Origin: an uncultured Eubacterium sp. | Lineage (GTDB): Bacteria > Bacillota > Clostridia > Lachnospirales > Lachnospiraceae | Reading direction: 5' to 3' | Assembly: GCA_910586445.1 (NCBI GenBank) | Contig: CAJUHV010000071.1 | Span: 1 to 20,365 of the forward strand | DNA: 20,365 bases | In this document: in pieces, positions 14,442 through 20,365 of the stretch | Position numbering within the stretch: the first letter of the stretch is position 1 | Layout of the letters: each line of letters starts with the position of its first letter | Made by a program: the position numbers and the translations under genes | Notes under the pieces: model-generated | Seen by the model: the letters and a program-made list of their open reading frames with translations, nothing else | The model's database searches: none | What the model was told of the DNA's origin: nothing

Positions 14442-15623
14442 TTATACTTCCTGCACAGCTTTCAAAATCTGATCCACGCGGTTGACCCATGTATGATGCT
14501 TCAGCACCTTTTCATATCCTTTTTGAATAATAGCCGTTGTTCGCTCCTCGTCTGACAGCAGGCCTTTTACGATCTCCGGCAATTTTTCCAGATGATCCAG
14601 ATCATAAAATACGACTTCTTCATCCGCCTTAAAGTTCTCATCCACCCAGCTGCTATAATCAGTCAGCGGCAGCGAATGGTGCAGAAGAATATTTAAAATA
14701 CGCTCATGTGAACCGGATTTAAACCAAGGCATAACATTAATGCATACTTTTGCATCTTCAATATATGGCATAGTATCCGCAAACGGTATCCGGTCATCGA
14801 TCCTGTGCACATTGGAAAGCCCTGCGGACGGATGGTTCTCCCATCCCCTGCCAAGCAGCCAGAGCTCCATTCCAGATTCAGCCAGAGTCTGTATCACCCT
14901 GCCCCGGTGATACATGCGTGCCATCCAGTCAAGCGGCTCCGAACAGCGGAAGATCGTCTTCAGTGTCTGGTCTGATACCTGCATGTTCAGCCTGCTTATT
15001 GTATCCAGTGCTGCCTGTTCCGCCGGAAGTGAGCTGTTTGAAAGCATATATTCTGCCATACAATGATAAAACTGATCCATTGCACTTCCCTCTGGATACC
15101 ATTGATTGATTTTGGCCAGTTCATCCTGCGGACGATAATAGGTACCGGAAAATAAAATGTCATATTTTCTCTCAGAAAAAGGTATATTGCGCTCCTGCTT
15201 CTGACATGAGCCTGCATGCGGCATAAATTCTACATGCCCTACTTCATCCGCAAAATATTTTTTTACATAAGCGACATGATTTCTGTCAACACAAAACTGT
15301 ATATACCGATCCGGGTGCCTGCTCATCGTAGGATGAAAACGCAGCGGATGATCAACCATAATATTTGCTAAAACTGTCCCCTGTTCATTCCACAGATCGA
15401 TAAATGCATCATTTTTAAATCCAAAACTGTCATAACAGACTGCCAGATCTACCGGCTGTTTTAAAAACTGTTCAAAATGCACATATGAATGCGGGTCTTC
15501 CGGCTCTGGATTACGCAGATCCAGAATAAAAATCTCATGCTGCCTGCGTGTTAATTCCTCAAACAGCTGATCTGTATAATAATTAAATGACTCTACCCCC
15601 GAATAAAATAATACAGTTCTCAT
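14442..15623 (-). CDS. CgeB/DUF3880-type glycosyltransferase under a sigma-28 type promoter (set B paralogue)
   Basis: This 393-residue protein begins MRTVLFYSGVESFNYYTDQL. It has ANIMVDHPLRFHP (86-98), FCVDRNHVAYVKKYF (110-124) and VEFMPHAG (131-138), at nearly the same positions as in the 9337-10512 product. GRGWENHPSAG, MPWFKSGSHERILNILLHHS and a terminal IIQKGYEKVLKHH motif follow, typical of the Glyco_trans_1_2 donor-binding domain. GGGAG precedes the ATG by 7 bases. A perfect SigD/FliA-type promoter lies about 110 bases upstream on the same strand, so the enzyme is probably made together with late flagellar genes. The sugar specificity cannot be read from sequence. Confidence 0.82.
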   Translation of the reverse strand: MRTVLFYSGVESFNYYTDQLFEELTRRQHEIFILDLRNPEPEDPHSYVHFEQFLKQPVDLAVCYDSFGFKNDAFIDLWNEQGTVLANIMVDHPLRFHPTMSRHPDRYIQFCVDRNHVAYVKKYFADEVGHVEFMPHAGSCQKQERNIPFSERKYDILFSGTYYRPQDELAKINQWYPEGSAMDQFYHCMAEYMLSNSSLPAEQAALDTISRLNMQVSDQTLKTIFRCSEPLDWMARMYHRGRVIQTLAESGMELWLLGRGWENHPSAGLSNVHRIDDRIPFADTMPYIEDAKVCINVMPWFKSGSHERILNILLHHSLPLTDYSSWVDENFKADEEVVFYDLDHLEKLPEIVKGLLSDEERTTAIIQKGYEKVLKHHTWVNRVDQILKAVQEV

Positions 15624-15733
15624 AAATATGCTCCCTATTTTTTATATTTTCATTTAAAATAATTTGCCATGCCCAAAGATTCATCCAACACATGTTATAA
15701 CTGCTGCAGTCGACAAACCTTTGAATTATAACA

Positions 15734-15760
15734 ATATCGGCTTATACATTTATTAATTTA
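15734..15760 (-). promoter_or_regulatory. Perfect sigma-28 consensus promoter of glycosyltransferase 14442-15623
   Basis: The minus strand reads TAAA (15760-15757), 15 bases, GCCGATAT (15741-15734). This is an exact match to the Bacillota SigD consensus TAAA-N15-GCCGATAT. The predicted start near 15725 gives a leader of about 100 bases, mostly AT-rich. Confidence 0.78.
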
Positions 15761-15966
15761 TTGCAGCATTAATTCATTTCAAGTTTTCTGCAGCCATACC
15801 GATCTGCTGATTCATAATCATAAATCTACGATAGCACCGATTTATATTTATGAATAATTATAGCACATTTGAACAGACAGCTGCTACATAAATTTTCTTA
15901 CCGTTCATATCATCTGACTTTAGAATAAGTGAAGCTGTCTGCCCTGCGCAAAGCTGCTTGTTTTTA

Positions 15967-15995
15967 TTTACTTCTTTTTTTCATTATGCTACAAT
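15967..15995 (+). promoter_or_regulatory. Probable sigma-A promoter of the LicD-aminotransferase group
   Basis: TTTACT (15967-15972), 17 bases, TACAAT (15990-15995). Transcription would start about 42 bases before the ATG at 16044. It is back to back with the sigma-28 promoter of the divergent glycosyltransferase. Confidence 0.5.
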
Positions 15996-16043
15996 AAACA
16001 GAAAGATTTTGCATTATATAACCAAGAAAGGCTGTACAATACT

Positions 16044-16937
16044 ATGGAATTTGATGAATCCTTTTTAAAAGAAGAAGTTCGCTGCGACTTTTTAGTAACA
16101 GAAAAACGAAAAAAAATCTGGCATGTAGAGTTAGAACTGCTGAAAAAATTTGACGAAGTCTGCAAAAAATACGATCTGACCTACTTTGTCGAATACGGAA
16201 CACTTCTTGGTGCTGTACGCCATCAGGGCTTTATCCCGTGGGATGACGATATCGATGTAATCATGTTCCGGGACGACTATACAAAATTTCAGGCAGTCGC
16301 TCCATACGAATTTACAGATCCTTATTTTTACCAGACGACATATAATGATCTGGTAGTCTGGGCGATTTCCAAGCTCCGCGACAGCCGTACGACTGCAATT
16401 GAGTTTCGTGATATGGACCCTGCGTTTAATCAGGGCATATTTATTGATATCTATCCGTTTGATGACGCTCCTGACGGCAAAAATTTCAGTGATAATATCC
16501 TTGCGGTTCAGAGCAATGTCTGGCAGACTGTCGCTAATTCGGTCAGAATGCGGCATTATGTGACAGAAGGCGTCCAATTCCACGTCGGTTCGGATATTTT
16601 GATGGATCTGCTGAACCTGCCGGTCAGAGAACGGTTCCGCCAGTTTGAAGAGCTGAATCTGTCTCATTTCGGCACTTCTGAAAGGGTAAACTTTATCACA
16701 TCCGAAATATGCCACCGATCCAGAAGCCGCCGCCGGGCATGCTATTCTGACATTATTTATCTTCCATTTGAGTACCTTACGGTGCCGGTACCGGCGGGAT
16801 ATGATGAAATACTGACTACGAATTATGGCGATTATCACAAATTTTACCAGGGCGGTTCTGCTCACGAAGGCTTATTTATCGACCCGGACAGGCCATACCG
16901 CTATTACATGGAGCATCCCGAAAGAATTCCAAAATAA
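16044..16937 (+). CDS. LicD-family phosphotransferase/nucleotidyltransferase-fold protein
   Basis: This 297-residue protein has the LicD core at residues 30-75: an N-terminal helix (LELLKKFDEVCKKYDLTYFV), GTLLGAVRHQG (52-62) and PWDDDIDV (65-72), whose aspartates form the metal-binding site, then GIFIDIYPFDD. LicD proteins transfer phosphocholine or other phospho-groups from a nucleotide-activated donor to surface glycans. No choline uptake or activation genes (licA/licC type) are visible here, so the transferred group is unknown. AGAAAGG lies 12 bases before the ATG. It heads a plus-strand group with the aminotransferase (24-base gap) and a StrF-domain glycosyltransferase. Decoration of a flagellar glycan with a phospho-substituent is inferred. 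Confidence 0.88.
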   Translation: MEFDESFLKEEVRCDFLVTEKRKKIWHVELELLKKFDEVCKKYDLTYFVEYGTLLGAVRHQGFIPWDDDIDVIMFRDDYTKFQAVAPYEFTDPYFYQTTYNDLVVWAISKLRDSRTTAIEFRDMDPAFNQGIFIDIYPFDDAPDGKNFSDNILAVQSNVWQTVANSVRMRHYVTEGVQFHVGSDILMDLLNLPVRERFRQFEELNLSHFGTSERVNFITSEICHRSRSRRRACYSDIIYLPFEYLTVPVPAGYDEILTTNYGDYHKFYQGGSAHEGLFIDPDRPYRYYMEHPERIPK

Positions 16938-16961
16938 CGATTTAATAAAAGGAAAAAGAAT

Positions 16962-18014
16962 ATGTATTATGTAAATGAACACATCAAAGATTTATACCGC
17001 GTTAAATTTCACGACGAAAGGGCGGACGTACTGCGTCTGGATATGAACGAAAATCCAGAAGGACTTCCAAAAGAGGTATTTGATAAAATAGCAGAAAAAA
17101 TTACGCCGGAATATATTGCGACTTACCCAGAAAAAGACCGCCTGATGAAAACAATCGCACAGATAAACGGATATGATTATGAAAATGTATCTATTACCGC
17201 AGGCTCCGATGAAGCTATGCGCTTCATTTTCCAATGCTTCGGACAAGCCGGCAGGGATCTTGTTACTGTACTGCCTACATTTGAAATGTACGGCGTATAT
17301 GCAAATATGTTTGGCATGAATCATGTCACAATTGATTATAAAGAAGACTTCACTGTCGATCCACAGGAGATACTGGATGCCATCAATGATCAGACCGGCA
17401 TTGTCATCCTGCTGAATCCAAATAGTCCGATTGGAATCGCTTTTACAGAACAGGATGTCAGATCCATTATTGAAAAAGCGCGGTCTTACAATGCTGTTGT
17501 TGTAATTGATGAAGCGTACCATTATTTTTATGCACCTACTTTTCTGCCGCTGATCAAGGAATACGACAACCTGCTCGTTCTGCGCACATTTTCAAAGCTC
17601 TTTTCCATCGCAGGCCTGCGCATTGGCTACGTATCGGGACACCGGACGCTGATCGACTATATAGAAAAAGCAGAATCCACATTTAACGTGAACTCGATTG
17701 CTATATTATTTGCTTTAAACATCATAAATGACCAGCCTTTGATAGACGCATTAATCAAGACGGAAAAAGACGGACGCTGCTGGCTGACCGGGCAGCTGAA
17801 GCAGGCAGGCTACAAATATTTTTCAATGGAAGGCAACTATGTATTATTCTATCCAAAAAAAGCCTCCGGGGAAATTGTAGACGAATTAAAAAAGCGCGGC
17901 ATATGGGTGCGTGATTATGGGCGCGGTATTTTAAAAGGCTGGATTCGGGTATCTACCGGATCAGTCCGCTGCATGGAACGATTCTGGAACGAATTTAAAG
18001 ATCTTGATTTCTAA
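16962..18014 (+). CDS. HisC-like PLP-dependent class I/II aminotransferase
   Basis: This 350-residue fold-type I PLP enzyme resembles histidinol-phosphate aminotransferase. LRLDMNENPEG is at 25-34, TAGSDEAMRFIF (79-90) contacts the cofactor phosphate, LNPNSPIG (151-158) has the conserved Asn, and VIDEAYHYF has Asp183/Tyr186. RTFSKLFSIAGLRIGY (208-223) has the Schiff-base Lys212 and the following arginines. The length and motifs fit HisC or CobD-like relatives. Direct linkage to licD and a glycosyltransferase, away from any histidine genes, suggests it makes an amino-containing precursor such as an amino alcohol or amino phospho-group rather than histidine. AAAAGGAAAAAG lies before the ATG. 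It is almost certainly cotranscribed with licD. Confidence 0.85.
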   Translation: MYYVNEHIKDLYRVKFHDERADVLRLDMNENPEGLPKEVFDKIAEKITPEYIATYPEKDRLMKTIAQINGYDYENVSITAGSDEAMRFIFQCFGQAGRDLVTVLPTFEMYGVYANMFGMNHVTIDYKEDFTVDPQEILDAINDQTGIVILLNPNSPIGIAFTEQDVRSIIEKARSYNAVVVIDEAYHYFYAPTFLPLIKEYDNLLVLRTFSKLFSIAGLRIGYVSGHRTLIDYIEKAESTFNVNSIAILFALNIINDQPLIDALIKTEKDGRCWLTGQLKQAGYKYFSMEGNYVLFYPKKASGEIVDELKKRGIWVRDYGRGILKGWIRVSTGSVRCMERFWNEFKDLDF

Positions 18015-18150
18015 TGCACAGATCTATTCAAAGATCGTTGCAATGATACTGTTCTTGCAATAATATTTTTCTTGTAAAAATACAGAATGTATAGTAACTA
18101 CAGTAATGATGCTTTACTACAATTTTACACAATATATGAGGACTACGTTT

Positions 18151-19296
18151 ATGAGCAGTATCAACGCAAATAAGATTGCTTTTATTTCATGTGTCAATGA
18201 TACAGAACAATTTGCAGAATGTCTGTACTATCTTGACCGGCTCATGCTGCCGGATGGATTTGAAAAAGACGTGATAGCCGTACAGGATGCCCCGTCCATG
18301 GCAGCAGGTTATAACGCAGGCATGAAAAGCTCAGATGCCAGATATAAGGTGTATCTGCATCAGGACCTGCATATCATAAACCACAATTTTATCTCCGATC
18401 TGGTAAATGTATTCCAGTCCAATCCAGATATAGGCATTTTAGGCTGTGTCGGCACTACGAATCTGGGAAGGGAGGCCATGGCAGTCACCTCATGGAATGT
18501 TGGGAAGGTTATTCAAAACCTCAGCCCGATGCTTTTAGCTTACGGCAATGTAGAAACAGCATATGCCCCTGTCATGGCATTGGACGGTCTGCTGTTAGCT
18601 ACGCAGTATGACATCGACTGGCGTGAAGATCTGATGGACGGATGGGATTTTTACGATATCTCCCAATGCATGGAGTTCACACAGGCCGGATATGAAGTAG
18701 TCGTGCCGTACCAGGATCAACCGTGGTGCTATCATGACAACCATAGCAGTAATATGAAAAACTATAATCTGTACCGCAGGCGCTTTATTGATGAATATCG
18801 CAGAGGACAGTTTCAAATGCCGCCTGAAAGCGAACAGCTGAAAGAATACCACGATTTAAAACATGAGTCGCATACTTTAATGGAACAGCTGATCTGCAGT
18901 GATGACCATGCACAGATGCATAAAATCTTTCAAGAGCCATCCAATCGGGGATTTATGCATTTAAAAGACTATGAAATCATAGCTGATACTGACTACCTGG
19001 AGCAGCGCTCAAATGCCCCGCACCGCTTATGGCAGGCAGGTATGAGCGCAGCACAGATACTTCAGCGGATGCAGCAGCTTAAATTCTGGGTTCACAGGAT
19101 TGAATTTAAATCAGCAGATACGACCCGCATGATGGATCAAATCTTGTCTGAATATTCGATTTATGCAGTTTTAGAAATATTTGTTCAATATACATTGTAT
19201 AAGGAATACACTTACAAAGAAATCATGCGCTATCTGACGGAAAAAAGTCTTATGCAGGAATTGGCAGTGTGGGAATTGATTCGAGACCAGTTATAA
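18151..19296 (+). CDS. StrF-domain GT2-like glycosyltransferase
   Basis: This 381-residue protein has an N-terminal GT-A-like domain of the StrF/Glyco_tranf_2_5 type: KIAFISCVND (8-17), a ligand-site AAGYNAGM (51-58), KVYLHQDLHI (66-75, QD in place of a DxD) and GILGCVGTTN. ALDGLLLAT and WDFYDISQCMEFTQAGYEVV follow in the acceptor region. The C-terminal 130 residues are helical and unassigned. I choose the ATG at 18151 because GAGG lies 9 bases upstream and homology starts there; an in-frame ATG at 18106 has no such site. It is 136 bases after the aminotransferase, so it may have its own weak promoter or be cotranscribed. Probably an additional sugar transferase of the flagellar or surface glycan. 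Confidence 0.8.
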   Translation: MSSINANKIAFISCVNDTEQFAECLYYLDRLMLPDGFEKDVIAVQDAPSMAAGYNAGMKSSDARYKVYLHQDLHIINHNFISDLVNVFQSNPDIGILGCVGTTNLGREAMAVTSWNVGKVIQNLSPMLLAYGNVETAYAPVMALDGLLLATQYDIDWREDLMDGWDFYDISQCMEFTQAGYEVVVPYQDQPWCYHDNHSSNMKNYNLYRRRFIDEYRRGQFQMPPESEQLKEYHDLKHESHTLMEQLICSDDHAQMHKIFQEPSNRGFMHLKDYEIIADTDYLEQRSNAPHRLWQAGMSAAQILQRMQQLKFWVHRIEFKSADTTRMMDQILSEYSIYAVLEIFVQYTLYKEYTYKEIMRYLTEKSLMQELAVWELIRDQL

Positions 19297-19474
19297 TTTA
19301 TATGCTTTTACAGAGCTATCATACAACCATTATCTTTTATATGGCAGCTCCTGTTTTTATATATATTTCAGCACTTTATCGCTATTATTGCATATTCATG
19401 TGAGCTGTACAGCAACATAAGGCGCAAAATTGTCATCACAGGAAGTCATTAAGTTTTTTATTGCTGCGAAGTAC

Positions 19475-19503
19475 TATACATTCTAATAAAGAGATGTTAT
19501 AAT
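19475..19503 (+). promoter_or_regulatory. Possible sigma-A promoter of the Uma2 gene
   Basis: TATACA (19475-19480), 17 bases, TATAAT (19498-19503). The -10 is perfect and the -35 matches 4 of 6. The rest of the gap 19297-19567 holds nothing else I can recognise. Confidence 0.4.
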
Positions 19504-19567
19504 CAGAAAAAGCTGCGATTGTAATATGACAGACTACATTGCCGGAATAAAGAAATAGGGTGATTAA

Positions 19568-20122
19568 ATGAATGCATCTGCCGAGAAAATAGAGTATTAT
19601 ACAATAGAAGATTTATACAATCTGCCTGAGGGAACACGAGCAGAACTAATTGATGGTAAATTGTATATGATGTCTGCCCCAGGCGTGGTTCATCAACGGA
19701 TTTCCAGCTATCTTCACAATGAGATTTATAATTATATTAAAAAAAATCACAAAAATTGTGAACCTTTTGCTGCTCCATTTGCGGTTTTCCTTGATTCGGA
19801 TGATAAAACATACTTAGAACCTGATATATCTGTGATTTGTAATAAAAATCTGCTGACCGATAAAGGCTGCAGCGGCGCTCCAGACTGGATCATAGAAATT
19901 GTTTCACCAAACAGCAGGCCGATGGACTATTATAAAAAACTGATGAAATATGCGTCTGCAGGCGTTCGTGAATATTGGATCGTTGATTATGAAAAAAATC
20001 ATATTATCGTCTATAATTTCGAACATGATACTGTAGAAGATTTTTCCTTTTCAAACAAGGTGAAAGCCGGCATATATGAAGATTTCGAGATTGACTTTTC
20101 GGAAATTGCCTTTTATAAATAA
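19568..20122 (+). CDS. Uma2-family (DUF820) restriction-endonuclease-like protein
   Basis: This 184-residue protein has the PD-(D/E)xK-like Uma2 fold. YYTIEDLYNLPEGTRAELID is at 10-29, with the family GxRxELIDG box including Glu26. GVVHQRISSYLHNEI is at 39-53, EPDISVI (84-90) has the metal-binding Asp86, DWIIEIVSPNS (106-116) has Glu110, and YKKLMKYASAGVREYWIVDY (122-141) has the conserved lysines. Length is typical of the family. The molecular role of most members is not established; many occur in multiple copies in phototrophs and in scattered Bacillota. The ribosome binding site is weak. It is not obviously related to the glycosylation genes and is followed by a 17-bp perfect inverted repeat. 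Confidence 0.85.
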   Translation: MNASAEKIEYYTIEDLYNLPEGTRAELIDGKLYMMSAPGVVHQRISSYLHNEIYNYIKKNHKNCEPFAAPFAVFLDSDDKTYLEPDISVICNKNLLTDKGCSGAPDWIIEIVSPNSRPMDYYKKLMKYASAGVREYWIVDYEKNHIIVYNFEHDTVEDFSFSNKVKAGIYEDFEIDFSEIAFYK

Positions 20123-20124
20123 AC

Positions 20125-20173
20125 GAAGATGTTTCACAATCCTCAAAAGAGAAGACGATTGTGAAACATCTTC
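20125..20173. terminator. 17-bp perfect inverted repeat, possible bidirectional terminator
   Basis: GAAGATGTTTCACAATC (20125-20141) and GATTGTGAAACATCTTC (20157-20173), with a 15-base loop. It lies between the convergent Uma2 and PIN-domain genes, the usual place for a shared terminator. Neither side has a clear T-tract, so the stem strength would have to do the work. Confidence 0.55.
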
Positions 20174-20184
20174 ATCAAATATCA

Positions 20185-20311
20185 CTAAGTTTTAACTTCA
20201 CATATTTCTACACCAATATAATTGCAGATCGGTTTAAAGTCTTTGACATTCGTAGTACATACTTTCTTTTCCGTTGTCTGCAATGCCTCAAGCGATATAA
20301 TGCAATCCCCT
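20185..20311 (-). pseudogene. C-terminal fragment of a PIN-domain (VapC-like) protein
   Basis: The minus strand encodes GDCIISLEALQTTEKKVCTT followed by NVKDFKPICNYIGVEICEVKT and a TAG stop. This matches the end of small PIN-domain RNases of the VapC toxin type: a conserved Asp, then TTNxxDF and a closing beta strand. Full proteins of this class are around 130 residues; only about 41 remain before the sequence turns into the dispersed repeat at 20312. The frame stays open through the repeat to the window edge, so a fusion is formally possible, but the added residues do not look like PIN sequence. Most likely the gene is broken by the repeat insertion. Confidence 0.6.
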
Positions 20312-20365
20312 AGAGCGTGTTTGAAAAATGCTTTCCGTGAGATGTGCTTCACACTTGGTGGAGAA
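20312..20365. mobile_element. Dispersed MITE-like repeat, copy 4 (cut by window edge)
   Basis: AGAGCGTGTTTGAAAAATGC then TTTCCGTGAGATGTGCTTCACACTTGG closely matches the left end of copy 1 (7785-7830), including the same CTAG bases just before the TIR. It runs off the right edge. Its left end is the point where the PIN-domain gene stops resembling its family. Confidence 0.75.

Noticed and set aside
15797..15847. Two further CCGAT motifs on the plus strand upstream of licD as sigma-28 promoters
   Set aside because: Neither has a TAAA-like box at 15-17 bases upstream; the vegetative-type promoter at 15967-15995 is better placed.
16131..16865. 244-codon open frame antisense to the licD-type gene
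   Set aside because: It lies wholly opposite a gene with clear LicD motifs, has no ribosome binding site and shows no recognisable domain; it is a codon-structure shadow.
16992..17522. 176-codon open frame antisense to the aminotransferase
   Set aside because: Entirely opposite a well-supported PLP enzyme; composition rich in Phe/Ile/Tyr/Cys and no start signals.

Overview
The window looks like a chromosomal segment of a motile, low-to-mid GC Bacillota, most likely a Lachnospiraceae-type clostridium. This is inferred from the ribosomal gene order with an L10 leader, strong AGGAGG ribosome binding sites, the style of the FliD-like, FlxA-like and flagellin-like proteins, and consensus sigma-A and sigma-28 (SigD/FliA) type promoters. 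No species can be named from the sequence alone.

Region 1 (1-3504, minus strand) is the conserved transcription/translation cluster rpmG-secE-nusG-rplK-rplA-[L10 leader]-rplJ-rplL, with rplL cut by the left edge. It has a promoter before rpmG and a near-perfect promoter plus L10-leader attenuator before rplJ. rpmG and rplJ both start with GTG.

Region 2 (3598-6163, plus strand) runs away from the ribosomal genes. It holds a FlxA-like coiled-coil protein and a divergent FliD-like filament-cap protein, each preceded by a sigma-28 type promoter. A terminator follows, then about 1.1 kb of very AT-rich DNA without convincing genes, then a small XRE-type regulator whose last codons lie in a dispersed palindromic repeat.

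Region 3 (8065-19296) is a glycosylation island around a short, atypical flagellin-like gene (10886-11662). It contains four CgeB/DUF3880-type glycosyltransferases forming two paralogous sets (8065-9246 resembles 13139-14296; 9337-10512 resembles 14442-15623). It also has a SunS-like GT2 enzyme with a TPR tail and a plus-strand group of LicD-type transferase, HisC-like PLP aminotransferase and StrF-domain glycosyltransferase. A perfect sigma-28 consensus (TAAA-N15-GCCGATAT) lies upstream of the 14442-15623 glycosyltransferase. The simplest reading is that flagellin, or a flagellar surface protein, is decorated by a glycan carrying a phospho-substituent and/or amino sugar, and that at least one enzyme is made on the flagellar schedule.

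Region 4 (19568-20365) holds a Uma2-family nuclease-like gene, a 17-bp perfect inverted repeat, and the C-terminal end of a PIN-domain toxin-like gene truncated at another copy of the dispersed repeat. That repeat family (copies near 7785, 7966, 12782 and 20312) touches gene ends each time: a stop codon, a ribosome binding site, and a truncation.
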